Numbered from the stretch's first letter, positions 24,572-33,706 are shown. The stretch is DNA of 64,000 bases from Microlunatus kandeliicorticis (GCF_014137855.1 NZ_JACGWT010000001.1:124001-188000), one strand, 5' to 3'. The notes: a model not told the origin generated them from the letters alone. Made by a program: numbers and translations.

Positions 24572-24702
24572 GAGCGCAGATCCTCGGGTCCGGCGTGGTG
24601 GCCGCACGGGCTCGGCGGCGCGATCGTTGTCGTCCGGAGTCCTTCCCTCCGCGGACCCCGTCGCGGATGCAGGGACGGGACACCCGGCCCCGGTCCGCGG
24701 GC

Positions 24703-25281
24703 TCAGGCGGCGGGGACCGGCTCGATCGACCAGTTGGAGATCAGGTGTCCGACACCCAGCGAGCGCAGCACCCGGTTCCCGACCCAGGTCGGGTCGAACC
24801 GGGTGCCCCCGCACCAGGCGCCGAGCCGGGGGAGCCGGCCGGTGGCCGCCTCGATCCGGCGCACCGGACCGGTGACCTCGGCTTCGACGTTCGCCTCGTC
24901 GACCTCGGTGATGTAGAGGTGGCTGGCCGTGTGGTAGCCGATCTCGTGTCGCTCGGCGAGGGCGGCGAGGTCGTCGTCGGACAGCCCGGCCTGGCCCGGC
25001 TCGTCCCCGACGAAGATCGGGAAGAACCGGGCGGTCAGCCCGATCCGGTTGCACAGCTCCGCGCCCCACATGGCCGTCTCCCGGTAGCCGTCGTAGAAGC
25101 CGACGAACACGCTCGGCCCGTCGTGCGGCGCCTCCGGGTCCCACGACGGACCGACCCGGGCCAGGGCACGCAGGCGTGCCTCGGCCTCGTCCCGGTTCTC
25201 CGGGCGGAGCTCGTGGAAGTTGACCGCCAGGATCCCGTGCCGGGTCAGCCGGCGGCTGTCGGCGGCCGTCCAGGTGCTCAC
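24703..25281 (-). CDS. polysaccharide-deacetylase-like protein
   Basis: 192 residues; GTG 25281 overlaps the stop of the preceding 102-aa gene. The fold of NodB-type deacetylases is suggested by VFVGFYDGYRETAMWGAELC (the place of the TFDDG motif, here FYDG), IGYHTASHLYITEV (HxxxH metal motif), and GAWCGGTRFDP. The family deacetylates N-acetyl sugars or cleaves C-N bonds in small molecules. It has no signal peptide, so a cytosolic small-molecule substrate is more likely than cell wall. A 131-bp gap separates it from the next gene. Confidence 0.65.
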   Translation of the reverse strand: MSTWTAADSRRLTRHGILAVNFHELRPENRDEAEARLRALARVGPSWDPEAPHDGPSVFVGFYDGYRETAMWGAELCNRIGLTARFFPIFVGDEPGQAGLSDDDLAALAERHEIGYHTASHLYITEVDEANVEAEVTGPVRRIEAATGRLPRLGAWCGGTRFDPTWVGNRVLRSLGVGHLISNWSIEPVPAA

Positions 25282-25586
25282 CGCACGACCTCGGCGTCCG
25301 GCGCGGCGAGGTGGCGATCGAGCAGCGCCTGGCCCAGTCCGCACTGCAGCACGTAGGCCTCCGAGGTGTGCAGGGACACCGTCGCGAGGTCGTAGCCCAG
25401 CCGGTCGGCCAGGGCGGCCGCACCGCCGTCCGACTCCTCGTGGCCGCCGGCGTCCTCCGCGTCCGCGGGGTCGGGACCGAACAGCAGCACGGGCACCGCG
25501 ACGCCCTCGGCGCTCTGCGCCAGGATGAACGCGGTGAGCGCGTCACCGTCCCCGGGCAGCGGGTCGGGTCGGCTGGCAGAGGTCAC
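25278..25586 (-). CDS. unknown 102-aa protein heading the YcaO-facing operon
   Basis: The start is taken as GTG 25586 (a TTG at 25598 is possible). The predicted sequence opens with a helix (ALTAFILAQSAEGVAVPVLL), has an acidic low-complexity middle (DPADAEDAGGHEESDGG), then ADRLGYDLATVSLHTSEAY and a short helix containing one cysteine (LQCGLGQALLDRHL). It is coupled to the deacetylase-like gene by a GTGA overlap and faces the YcaO gene. I do not recognise a family. A carrier or small-subunit role is possible, unproven. Confidence 0.5.
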   Translation of the reverse strand: MTSASRPDPLPGDGDALTAFILAQSAEGVAVPVLLFGPDPADAEDAGGHEESDGGAAALADRLGYDLATVSLHTSEAYVLQCGLGQALLDRHLAAPDAEVVR

Positions 25587-25719
25587 GGACGAATCCAATC
25601 AGTCGGGCCCCGGGTAACCATGATCGCCGTCCGGCCGCGGCCGGTGGTCCCGGCCGGAGCGCCGGGGAGCATGATCGACAACGCCGACCATTCCACACCA
25701 GCCCGACGAAGGGATGCGC

Positions 25720-27162
25720 GTGACCCACGCCGACGAGGCCTACCGCGAGACGCTCGCCCGGTTCGGGACGGTGATCGACTTCGACCTGTCGTCGCTGGAC
25801 CGCACCGGGGTGCCGGTGACCAGCTGCTCGCTGGCGGTGGACGGCCGATTCGCTCACCACGGCAACGGGTACGGCGCCACCGACCAGGCGGCTCGGGTCA
25901 GCGGGCTGGGAGAGCTGACCGAGGGCGTGCTCGGCGCGCAGACCGTGCGCGGGCTCGAACCCGAGACCGGGTCGCGGCGCGAGCTGGTCGGCCGGTACGG
26001 GGCCGGCGCCGTGGTCGACCCGCGGCTGCTCTGCCTGCCCGCGGGTGCCGACTACGACGACGACCAGCCGGTGTCCTGGGTGGTCGCCACCCGGCTCCGC
26101 GACGACGCCCCGGTCCGGGTGCCGCTGGCCTTCGTGGCCAGTGAACCCGACGAGCTCGCCGCCGACCGGGGCCGTTCCCTGATCACGCCGATCACCAACG
26201 GTCTCGGGGCCGGGCTCGACCGCGACCGGGCGATCGCGCACGGCATCGGCGAGATCATCCAGCGGCACACCAACGGGCTCCGGTTCCGCGCCCTCGACGC
26301 CCGCTCGCCCGTGATCGCCACCGACACCCTGCCGGCCCCGGTGCGCGAGCTCGTCGACCGGTTCGCCGGGCTCGGCATCACCGTGGTGGTGAAGTACGCG
26401 GGAACCGCGTTCGGGTCCTTCTCCTGCTACGCGATGGGTCTCGACGACGAGCTCGCCGACCCGATCCGGCTGACCGCGGGCGGCGAGGCCGCGGACCCGT
26501 CGCCGGAACGGGCGCTGACCAAGGCGGTGCTCGAGTACGCCAACTCGCGGGCCCGCAAGGCGTTCTGCTTCGGGTCGAACCTGTCGGCGGTGCGTGCGGT
26601 CGCGCCGGCGGCCTACTGGGAGGCGCTGCCGCCGTCCCGGGGCGAGCCACGGGCGGTCGAGGCGATGCGGGCCTGGGCGGAACTGCCGGCCGAGCGGCTG
26701 CGAGCCCTGACCGCTCCCGACCTGAGCCGGACGGTCAGCTTCGCCGAGGTGGCCGGCGACCCGGCTCCCGCGCCGGCGTCGGTGGCCGACTGGGTGGCGC
26801 GGCTGGAGGGCCGCGAGGCCTACGCCGTCACCGGCGAGGTCGACGGGGTCTGGTACGCCAAGACGATGATCACCGGCGCCGAGGTGGAGACCCTCTCCTA
26901 CGGCCGGATCGGCGAGGACAACGCGCGGGTCTCGCTCGAGGGTGACCTCGACCTGGTCCGGGTGCAGGACACCCCGACCGGCGACCACCGCGCCCGGGTG
27001 GCGCTGACCGCCGAGGCCGAGGAACGGCTGGGGGGACCGGTCTGGTTCTCCCCGGCCCGGGCGGCCGAGATCGTCGGCCCGCTCTATCCGCTCTACCGCG
27101 AGCCACCCCGGCACTCGGTGGCCGTCGGCGCCGCTGCGGCCGGACGGGAGGTCCGGGCGTGA
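25720..27162 (+). CDS. stand-alone YcaO-domain protein
   Basis: About 480 residues. GTG 25720 is preferred because GAAGGG (25708-25713) lies 6 bases before it; ATG 25714 is the alternative. YcaO ATP-grasp-like motifs occur in order: ARVSGLGELTEGVLG, NGLGAGLDRDRAIAHGIGE followed by IIQRH, and AGGEAADPSPERALTKAVLE ending in YANSRARK. YcaO enzymes activate an amide oxygen with ATP to make azolines, thioamides, amidines or macrocycles. No partner E1-like, TfuA or obvious precursor-peptide gene is adjacent, and the C-terminus lacks the PxPxP tail. It overlaps the reductase gene by GTGA. Confidence 0.75.
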   Translation: MTHADEAYRETLARFGTVIDFDLSSLDRTGVPVTSCSLAVDGRFAHHGNGYGATDQAARVSGLGELTEGVLGAQTVRGLEPETGSRRELVGRYGAGAVVDPRLLCLPAGADYDDDQPVSWVVATRLRDDAPVRVPLAFVASEPDELAADRGRSLITPITNGLGAGLDRDRAIAHGIGEIIQRHTNGLRFRALDARSPVIATDTLPAPVRELVDRFAGLGITVVVKYAGTAFGSFSCYAMGLDDELADPIRLTAGGEAADPSPERALTKAVLEYANSRARKAFCFGSNLSAVRAVAPAAYWEALPPSRGEPRAVEAMRAWAELPAERLRALTAPDLSRTVSFAEVAGDPAPAPASVADWVARLEGREAYAVTGEVDGVWYAKTMITGAEVETLSYGRIGEDNARVSLEGDLDLVRVQDTPTGDHRARVALTAEAEERLGGPVWFSPARAAEIVGPLYPLYREPPRHSVAVGAAAAGREVRA

Positions 27163-28175
27163 GCGCGCGGGTGCTGGTACTCGGTGGTGGCGGGTTCCTC
27201 GGGTACCACGCGGTCACCGAGGCGCTGGCCGCCGGCCACGAGGTCAGCGTGTTCAGCCGCTCGGGGCGCGCTCCGGTCGAGGGCGTCGAGGTGGTCACCG
27301 GGGACCGCGAGGGTGACCTGTCGGCCCTCCGGGGCCGCGAGTGGGACGCCGTCTTCGACACCTACAACGACCGGGCCGACGGGGCACCGGCGATCCGGGC
27401 CACCGCCCGGCTGCTCTCCGGGTCGGTCGGTGCCTACGGCTACGTGTCCGGGATGAGCGTCTACGCGCCGATGGGGCCCGCGGTGCCCGACGAGACCGGA
27501 CCGGTGCGCGCCCGGGGTGTCGAGCCGGACACCGACCGGCTGCAGCTGCGGTCGTTGGCCAAGCTGGCCGGCGAGGCGGCGGTCACCGAGGAGTTCGACG
27601 GCGTCGCGCTGTTCCCGCGGGTGGGGATCATGGTGGGACCGCGGTCGACCCGGATGTCCTACTGGCCGGTGCGGTTCGCCTCGGCGCTGGCCGGGGAGAC
27701 GCCGCGCCGGGTGGTGCTGCCGGGTGACCCCGAGCGTCCGGTCCAGTACTCCGACGCCCGCGACATCGCGGCCTGGTGCTGGCGGATGCTGGTGGACGGC
27801 CGCGGCGGCACCTACAACACCGTCGGGCCGTGCCGGCCCGATCCGCTCCGCCAGGTGCTGCTGGCGTGCCTCGAAGCGGCGGGTGGTGGCCCCGACGACG
27901 TCGAGCTGGTCACCGCACGGGACGAGGACGCGTTGCGGGCCCAGCTGGCCTCGGTCGACGAGGAGGAGCGTCCGCTCTGGTACCCCGAGGACCAGATCCC
28001 GCAGGTGGCGATCGACTCCGCGAAGGCGGCCGCGGCCGGGCTGGTCTTCCGCAGCGCGCGGGAGACCGCAGCCGACATCCTCCGCTGGGCCGAGGAGGCG
28101 GGGGAACGTCCGCTGCTCGACCGGTTCGTCGGGCAGGAACGGCTCATCCTCGAACGGCTGGCCGGCCGGGGCTGA
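27159..28175 (+). CDS. NAD(P)-dependent epimerase/reductase (extended SDR)
   Basis: 338 residues, coupled to YcaO by GTGA. The cofactor loop is VLVLGGGGFLGYHAV. YGYVSGMSVYAPMGPAVPDE marks the active-site strand, and YSDARDIAAWCWRMLVDG is the usual post-catalytic region. The pattern resembles the isoflavone-reductase-like or RNA-binding-epimerase subgroup; a canonical YxxxK is not obvious (LAKLAGEAAVTEEF lies where it is expected), so chemistry may be reductive rather than epimerising. It probably acts after or before YcaO on the same molecule. Confidence 0.75.
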   Translation: MSARVLVLGGGGFLGYHAVTEALAAGHEVSVFSRSGRAPVEGVEVVTGDREGDLSALRGREWDAVFDTYNDRADGAPAIRATARLLSGSVGAYGYVSGMSVYAPMGPAVPDETGPVRARGVEPDTDRLQLRSLAKLAGEAAVTEEFDGVALFPRVGIMVGPRSTRMSYWPVRFASALAGETPRRVVLPGDPERPVQYSDARDIAAWCWRMLVDGRGGTYNTVGPCRPDPLRQVLLACLEAAGGGPDDVELVTARDEDALRAQLASVDEEERPLWYPEDQIPQVAIDSAKAAAAGLVFRSARETAADILRWAEEAGERPLLDRFVGQERLILERLAGRG

Positions 28176-28290
28176 GCGACGGGGTGGCGACCGGTGGTCG
28201 AGTTCCCCGGAACGGCCCCGCGGGGGTGTGGCTGAGCCTAGGCTGAGCGCACCCCCTGCGCTCCGCGCAGCAGTGAACCGAGGAGCCCCC

Positions 28291-30228
28291 GTGCCCGGTC
28301 AGCCGTCGTCGTCCGCCCCGTCCTCCCGCCGCGGAAGGCTCGTCGTGCGTCACCGACGGTCGGTCGTGGCCGGGCTCGCGCTGGTTCTCGCGCTGGCTGG
28401 TCTCCGGCCGGTCACCGCCCAGGCGGCGACCACCCCGCCCACCGTCACCGCCCCGGCGAGCGTGGCCACCGGGAGCACGGTCACCGTCACCGGCAGCGGG
28501 TTCACGCCCGGACGGAGCGTCGCGCTGGCCTTCGGGATCGTCCCGGCCGGGTCGGTCACCGCCGGTAGCGCGGGCACCTTCAGCACCGCGGTCACCGTGC
28601 CGTCGACGGTGATCGCCGGTCCGCAGCCGCTGGCCGCCACCGAGGCGACCAGCCGGCGCACCGCCACCGTCGCGGTGAGCGTCCGGACCGACTGGCTGCA
28701 GCCGGGCGGTGGGCCTGCCCATGTCGGGGCCAACCCGGCGCAGGTGCTGCTGGACCAGAGCTCGGCGGCGAGCTCGGCGGTGAAGTGGTCGGTCGCCACG
28801 GGTCAGGACTACCCGTCGGAGCCGGTCGTCGGCAGCGGACTGCTGGTCGTGGCCGGTTCCGGGTCGGTGCAGGCGCGGCGGACCTCGGACGGCGCTCGGG
28901 TCTGGTCGGTCGACGGCTCGGCCTATGCCCCGGCGATCGGCGGATCCACGCTGGTGGTGACGTCGGGCGCGGTCCTGACGGCCCGCGACCTCGGCACCGG
29001 CGCCCGGCGGTGGCAACGCGACCTCCGGGGCGCCCAGCAGTACGGCGGCCTCGGGCAGCCGGTCGTCGACGGCGCGCGGGTCTTCGTCCCGGTCACCCGC
29101 TACGACGCCGGCGCCACGTCGTTCGGCTACGCCGTGGTCGCGCTCGACCTGGCCACCGGGACGACGCTCTGGTCCACGACGCTGGCGAGCGACAGCGGGC
29201 TGGCGGTGAGCGGGGGCCGGGTCTATGCCGCCACCGGCACCGGCAAGCTGGCGGCGCTGTCCGCGTCGGCCGGCAACCTGCTCTGGGTGACCCAGTCGCC
29301 GGCCGAGAGCCTGGGCGACCCGGTCGTGGCCGAGGGATACGTGCTCGCCGGGAGCCACGTCTCCAGCGGACCGGGCTACGGGGTGAAGCCGGTCGGTGTG
29401 GTGGCCTTCGACGCCTCCACCGGCGCGGTCCGCTGGACGTTCTCGAGCGGACTCCAGCAGGGGGACGCCAGCCGCCCCGCGGTGGCGGACGGATCGGTGT
29501 TCGTGGCGGTGAACGGCGGCGAGTTCGAGGACTACGAGAGCGCCGCCTGGTACGGCCTGAACCTGACCACGGGCCTGCCGCGCTGGTACGCCTCGCCGCC
29601 GCTCTCGGGTCAGTCCGTCCCGACCGACCCGGTGGTCGCGGCCGGGGTGGTGTGGAGCGGTTCGTGCGGACCGAACGCCAAGTTCCTCGGCTTCGACGCG
29701 ACGAGCGGAGCCAAGCTGCGTGACTACAACCCGGTCCGCTGCGCCACGGCCGTGGCGATCAACTCCCGGGTGTTCGTGCTGGACCGGGGCGGCAACCTGT
29801 CCGTGCTCGGGCTGCCGACCGAGGTCGGTGCGGTGCGCAGCCTGGACGACGACGACACCGGCTCGGGCTCCGAGCGGCTGGCCTACACGGGGTCGTGGGT
29901 GACCGGTTCGAGCACCGGGTCCTACGGCGGCGGACAGCACGCGAGCACCACGCCCGGGTCGCGGGTCACGGTGCCGTTCACCGGGACCGGGGTCCGCTAC
30001 TGGTTCTCGGTCCAGCCGGACGGCGGCAGCGCCGAGGTGCAGATCGACGGCACCACCGTCGCGACCGTCGACCAGTACGCGGCCGCCCGCACCAACGGGC
30101 TCACCTCCTGGACCAGCCCGGTGCTGCCGCGCGGCCCGCACACGCTGACCGTGGTGGCGCGGGCGAGGACCACCGCAGCCTCCACCGGGAACCGGGTCGC
30201 CGTGGACCGCATCGACGTCGCCCACTGA
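28291..30228 (+). CDS. secreted PQQ-like beta-propeller protein
   Basis: 645 residues from GTG 28291 with GAGGAG upstream. An N-terminal basic region and hydrophobic stretch ending in AQA-A (HRRSVVAGLALVLALAGL) forms a Sec signal peptide. Residues 45-130 are an Ig-like domain (SVATGSTVTVTGSGFTPG). Residues 145-515 are PQQ-like blades, each with a strand ending in LxTGxxxW (DLATGTTLWS, DASTGAVRWTF). Residues 520-645 resemble a carbohydrate-binding or fibronectin-attachment beta sandwich (RVTVPFTGTGVRYWF). It is probably an extracellular scaffold or binding protein; no catalytic residue is visible. Confidence 0.75.
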   Translation: MPGQPSSSAPSSRRGRLVVRHRRSVVAGLALVLALAGLRPVTAQAATTPPTVTAPASVATGSTVTVTGSGFTPGRSVALAFGIVPAGSVTAGSAGTFSTAVTVPSTVIAGPQPLAATEATSRRTATVAVSVRTDWLQPGGGPAHVGANPAQVLLDQSSAASSAVKWSVATGQDYPSEPVVGSGLLVVAGSGSVQARRTSDGARVWSVDGSAYAPAIGGSTLVVTSGAVLTARDLGTGARRWQRDLRGAQQYGGLGQPVVDGARVFVPVTRYDAGATSFGYAVVALDLATGTTLWSTTLASDSGLAVSGGRVYAATGTGKLAALSASAGNLLWVTQSPAESLGDPVVAEGYVLAGSHVSSGPGYGVKPVGVVAFDASTGAVRWTFSSGLQQGDASRPAVADGSVFVAVNGGEFEDYESAAWYGLNLTTGLPRWYASPPLSGQSVPTDPVVAAGVVWSGSCGPNAKFLGFDATSGAKLRDYNPVRCATAVAINSRVFVLDRGGNLSVLGLPTEVGAVRSLDDDDTGSGSERLAYTGSWVTGSSTGSYGGGQHASTTPGSRVTVPFTGTGVRYWFSVQPDGGSAEVQIDGTTVATVDQYAAARTNGLTSWTSPVLPRGPHTLTVVARARTTAASTGNRVAVDRIDVAH

Positions 30229-30248
30229 GGTCACGGATCGAGGCGAAC

Positions 30249-30269
30249 GCCCTTCGACAGGCTCAGGGC
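30249..30269. repeat. single TCGACRGGCTC element copy
   Basis: One forward copy with GCCCT/AGGGC arms lies in the 49-bp convergent gap between the beta-propeller gene and the DMT transporter gene. Confidence 0.8.
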
Positions 30270-30277
30270 ACCGTTGG

Positions 30278-31123
30278 TCAGTCGAGGGAGGCGAGCCGGA
30301 CGATCCCCGCGATCATGATCAACAGGCCGAGTAGCTGGGTGATCACCTGGCCGGTGGAGGTGCCGATCGGTTCGGCCAGCACCACGACGCCGAACAGCAG
30401 GGCGATCAGCACCTGCGCGACGTTGAGGGTCGGTGCGCTGATCGACAGCTTGGTGGCCGAGTAGGCCCGCTGGTTCAAGATCACCGCCCAGACCCCGACG
30501 ACCACCAGGGCGTACAGCGGCCAGTGCGTGAACACCCCGGACAGGCCCTCCGTGCCGAGGTTGCGCAGGCACAGCTTGAGCAGCCCGGCGACCAGCCCGA
30601 ACAGCAGTCCGGCCGAGCCGCCGAGGAGCAGCCCGCGGGTGCGGTCGGCGTGGCGACCGCGACCGCGGGTCCGGGCCGCGACCACCCGCAGTCCCAGCAC
30701 CCCGCTGGCCACCACCAGGGTGAGCACCAGCGCCAGGGTGGCGTGGACGTCGCGCTCACGGTCGTCGGGCCGGACGGCGAGGAACAGGGCCAGCCCGCCC
30801 CAGGTCAGCACCAGCCAGATGATCGTCCGGACCGGCGGGAAGCTCCGTTCGAGCCCGGCGCGGATGATCACCGCGAAGACGATGCCGCTGACGATGATCG
30901 GCTGCACCAGCACCAGCGCGCCCTGGCTGAGGGCGACGGCGTGCAACGCGAAGGCCAGCAGGCTGAGCAGCAACCCGAGCGTCCAGCTCGGACGCCGGAC
31001 CAGCCGCTGGACGGTGCGCCGGGTGCTCCCGCGGGTGGTGGACTGGCCGACCGCCCGGTGCTGGAGCGCGGAGCCGGTGGCGAAGCTGGCCGCCGAGGCG
31101 AACGCCGCGATCACCGCGAGCAC
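30278..31123 (-). CDS. DMT-superfamily (EamA-like) transporter
   Basis: About 281 residues. The start is uncertain: GTG 31123 is used, but GAGAGG lies 15-20 bases further up and a CTG or ATC a few codons earlier may be used, which would lengthen the first helix. Ten hydrophobic segments form two repeats; the second repeat contains APTLNVAQVLIALLFGVVVL and AEPIGTSTGQVITQLLGL, typical of DMT transporters. The first half includes ALVLVQPIIVSGIVFAVII. The substrate is unknown. Confidence 0.75.
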   Translation of the reverse strand: MLAVIAAFASAASFATGSALQHRAVGQSTTRGSTRRTVQRLVRRPSWTLGLLLSLLAFALHAVALSQGALVLVQPIIVSGIVFAVIIRAGLERSFPPVRTIIWLVLTWGGLALFLAVRPDDRERDVHATLALVLTLVVASGVLGLRVVAARTRGRGRHADRTRGLLLGGSAGLLFGLVAGLLKLCLRNLGTEGLSGVFTHWPLYALVVVGVWAVILNQRAYSATKLSISAPTLNVAQVLIALLFGVVVLAEPIGTSTGQVITQLLGLLIMIAGIVRLASLD

Positions 31124-31239
31124 TGAGTTCAGGATCGGACCTCTCGTGAGTCGCGGCGTGGCTCGTCGCCGGTCACCGCTGCTGGCGCCGACCCTACTGG
31201 GCGTCCGCCGTCGCCCGGCGGCGCGGACCCGCCGACAGC

Positions 31240-31268
31240 GGTTTGGGACGACGTGGTTGGCTGGGATT
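31240..31268 (+). promoter_or_regulatory. possible SigF/SigB-type promoter of the sigma-factor gene
   Basis: GGTTT (31240-31244) and GGGATT (31263-31268) resemble the -35 and -10 of SigF-type promoters (GGTTT then GGGTAC). The 18-base spacer is one longer than usual and the -10 is imperfect, so support is modest. If real, it implies autoregulation. Confidence 0.35.
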
Positions 31269-31315
31269 CGTAGCCGAGGAACGCGCTGCTTCCGGATACC
31301 GACCGAGGGCGGCTC

Positions 31316-32080
31316 GTGACGGTCACGGCGAAACCCGACTCCGCGGCGTTGGACCAGCGGACGGCAACCCAGGCGGAGGACCTGCTCGCGCAGGCCTGCT
31401 GCGCCGAGCCCGGACGACGTGAGCAGCTGCTCAACGAGGTCGTGGTGCTCTATCTCCCGCTCGCCAGGCGACTGGCGATGCGCTACAGCGGACGCGGCGA
31501 GGAGTTCGACGACCTCGAACAGGTGGCGCGCGACGGACTGGTCGAGGCCAGCCGCCGCTACCAGCCTGGTCACGGGGGCTTCGTCGCCTTCGCGGTGCCG
31601 ACGATCCAGGGCAAGCTCAAGCGCCACTTCCGTGACCACGGCTGGCTGGTCCGGCCGCCGCGCCAGCTCCAGGAGGTGCTGATCGGCGTCCGCCGGCAGT
31701 GGGCGCAGTCCGCGCAGGAGCTGGGTTCCGAGCCCGACGACGGGGCGCTCGCCGCGGCGGTCGGGGTCGACGCGCAGGTGGTCAAGGAGGCCCGGCAGGC
31801 GGCCGCCGGCTACCGCGGCGGCTCGCTCGACACCCCGGCGGTGGCCGGCGCCGAGTCCCGGGTCGAGACCGGCGAGGACGGCATCGACACCCGGGTGCTG
31901 ATCGGCAAGGCGATCGCCCGGCTCGACGAGCCCGAGCGCCGACTGCTGAAGCTCCGCTACGTCGACGAGCTCTCGCAGGACGCGATCGCGACCGAGATCC
32001 GCACCAGCCAGATGCAGGTCTCCCGGTTGCTGGCCCGCACCCACGGCCGGCTCCGCGAGATCATCGGCGAGGTCGGCTGA
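31316..32080 (+). CDS. SigB/SigF-family RNA polymerase sigma factor
   Basis: 254 residues from GTG 31316. Region 2 is intact (NEVVVLYLPLARRLAMRYSG, then EEFDDLEQVARDGLVEASRR, a variant of the DLxQVGxxGL motif). Region 3 carries FVAFAVPTIQGKLKRHFRDH and VRPPRQLQE, diagnostic of the SigB/SigF/SigG group. Region 4.2 helix-turn-helix is LSQDAIATEIRTSQMQVSRL. No anti-sigma or anti-anti-sigma gene is adjacent. It probably directs a general-stress regulon; see the promoter at 41989. Confidence 0.87.
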   Translation: MTVTAKPDSAALDQRTATQAEDLLAQACCAEPGRREQLLNEVVVLYLPLARRLAMRYSGRGEEFDDLEQVARDGLVEASRRYQPGHGGFVAFAVPTIQGKLKRHFRDHGWLVRPPRQLQEVLIGVRRQWAQSAQELGSEPDDGALAAAVGVDAQVVKEARQAAAGYRGGSLDTPAVAGAESRVETGEDGIDTRVLIGKAIARLDEPERRLLKLRYVDELSQDAIATEIRTSQMQVSRLLARTHGRLREIIGEVG

Positions 32081-32125
32081 CGCGGGACGCCGTCCGGGGC
32101 GAACGGCGCGATCGGGTCCCCGCGA

Positions 32126-32935
32126 TCAGATCGTCGCGACCGATCCGGCGTCCACCCGGTAGTTGGCGCCGTTGACGAAGCTGGCCCGCTCCGAGCAGAG
32201 GAAGACGATGACACTGGCGACCTCGACCGGTTCGCCCCGACGGCGGAGCTCGAGATAGGGCCGCTCCTCGTCGAGGAAGCTCTCGATCGCCTCGTCGACG
32301 TCGGTGCCGCGCTCCTCAGCCCGCTTGCTCATCATCGCGTCGGTCATCGGGGTGTGGATGAACGCCGGCGAGACGCAGTTCACCAGCAGGCCCTCCCGGG
32401 CGTAGCTCCGCGACAACCCCTTGGCCATCGCCAGCACCCCGGCCTTGGCCGCGCAGTAGGGCAGCTCGTCGTCGTAGGGCTGGACCGCGTCCTCGCTGCA
32501 GAGATAGACGATCCGGCCCCAGCCGCCGCGGCGGAGCGCGGGCAGGAAGGCGCGGGTCAGCCGCACCGGACCGAGCAGGTCGACGGTGATCGTGTCGACC
32601 CAGCCGGCGTCGTCGATCTCGTCGAAGGTGCCTTGTGCCCCGGTGATCCCGGATGCCTGCACCAGCACGTCGATGTCGCCGACCGCCGAGTGCACCCGGT
32701 CGCGCAGCGTCTCGAGCTGGGCCAGGTCGGTGACGTCGGCGGCGAACGCGTGCAGCTGCCCGTCTTCCAGGCCGTCCTCTCCCAGGCGTGCGGCGGCCTC
32801 GTCGAGCCGGTGCTGCTCGCGGTCGGTGATCACCACGGTGGCGCCCTCGGCCAGCAGCTGACGCGCGGTCTCCCACCCGATCCCCGAGTCGGCCCCGCTC
32901 ACCAGCGCCGTCCGTCCGCGCAGCCCCAGGTCCAT
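32126..32935 (-). CDS. SDR-family oxidoreductase
   Basis: 269 residues from ATG 32935. Motifs: TALVSGADSGIGWETA, the NNAG position is replaced by VQASGITG, the catalytic serine lies in VYLCSEDAVQ, and YCAAKAG supplies YxxxK, with SPAFIHTPM afterwards. This matches 3-oxoacyl/general SDRs whose substrate cannot be named. It starts 11 bases after the DJ-1/PfpI gene stop on the same strand, suggesting a small stress or aldehyde-handling operon. Confidence 0.83.
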   Translation of the reverse strand: MDLGLRGRTALVSGADSGIGWETARQLLAEGATVVITDREQHRLDEAAARLGEDGLEDGQLHAFAADVTDLAQLETLRDRVHSAVGDIDVLVQASGITGAQGTFDEIDDAGWVDTITVDLLGPVRLTRAFLPALRRGGWGRIVYLCSEDAVQPYDDELPYCAAKAGVLAMAKGLSRSYAREGLLVNCVSPAFIHTPMTDAMMSKRAEERGTDVDEAIESFLDEERPYLELRRRGEPVEVASVIVFLCSERASFVNGANYRVDAGSVATI

Positions 32936-32946
32936 GATCGCCGCGC

Positions 32947-33501
32947 TCAGGCGCTCAGCGCGCTGACGATCGCGTCCGAGAACGCGTCGAGGTCGTCGGG
33001 CTTCCGGCTGGTGATCAAGGTCCAGCCGTGCGCCGGGCAGACGTAGACCTCCTGGTCGCGCCAGTCGCCGCCGGCGTTGCGGATGTCGGTCTTGAGGCTG
33101 GGCCAGCTGGTCAGGGTCTTGCCCTCGAGCACGCCGGCCTCGACCAGCGTCCAGGGGCCGTGGCAGATCGCGGCGACGACCTTGCCGGTGTCGACGAAGT
33201 CGCGGACGAACTCGACCGCGTCGTCGTCCAGCCGCAGGCTGTCGGGGTTGGTGGTGCCGCCGGGCAGCACCAGGGCGTCGTAGTCGTTGACGTCGGCGTC
33301 GGCGACCGCCAGGTCGGCCCGGAACTCGTCGCCGGGTTCGACGTCGTTGTTCATCGCCCGGATGGTGTCCTGCTCGGGGGCGAGCAGGACGACCCGCGCG
33401 CCGGCGTCGGTGAGCGCGTCACGGGGTTCGGTGAGCTCGACCTGCTCAACCCCGGAGTTGGCCATCAGGAAAGCGATCGTGCGTCCGTCGAGCGAGGGCA
33501 T
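32947..33501 (-). CDS. DJ-1/PfpI-family protein
   Basis: 184 residues from ATG 33501, with GGAGGAG just upstream. The nucleophile elbow is VVAAICHGPWTLVEAG (catalytic Cys in AICHG), with the acidic partner near the N-terminus (SGVEQVELTEP) and the PfpI-type tail GGDWRDQEVYVCPAHGWTL. Members include glyoxalase III-like hydratases and protein-repair enzymes against dicarbonyls. It leads the operon with the SDR gene. The 205 bases upstream (33502-33706) hold no clear gene. Confidence 0.85.
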   Translation of the reverse strand: MPSLDGRTIAFLMANSGVEQVELTEPRDALTDAGARVVLLAPEQDTIRAMNNDVEPGDEFRADLAVADADVNDYDALVLPGGTTNPDSLRLDDDAVEFVRDFVDTGKVVAAICHGPWTLVEAGVLEGKTLTSWPSLKTDIRNAGGDWRDQEVYVCPAHGWTLITSRKPDDLDAFSDAIVSALSA

Positions 33502-33706
33502 GGTTCTCCTCCCGGGCCGGTCGGGGCCGGCCGCAGCGGTACGGGATCCGCCGTCGGGAACTGGTCGAGCGCGACCCGCCCTGAGGCGGACGCACCGGGA
33601 CGGGAGGCCGGGGCGGAGCGGGCGTCCCGCTGGTCTCGAGGACGTGCTGCGACGCTACCACCGGGCGGTGGGCCGCCGACGGCCCGCGGCCGTGCTCCGG
33701 CCTGCG

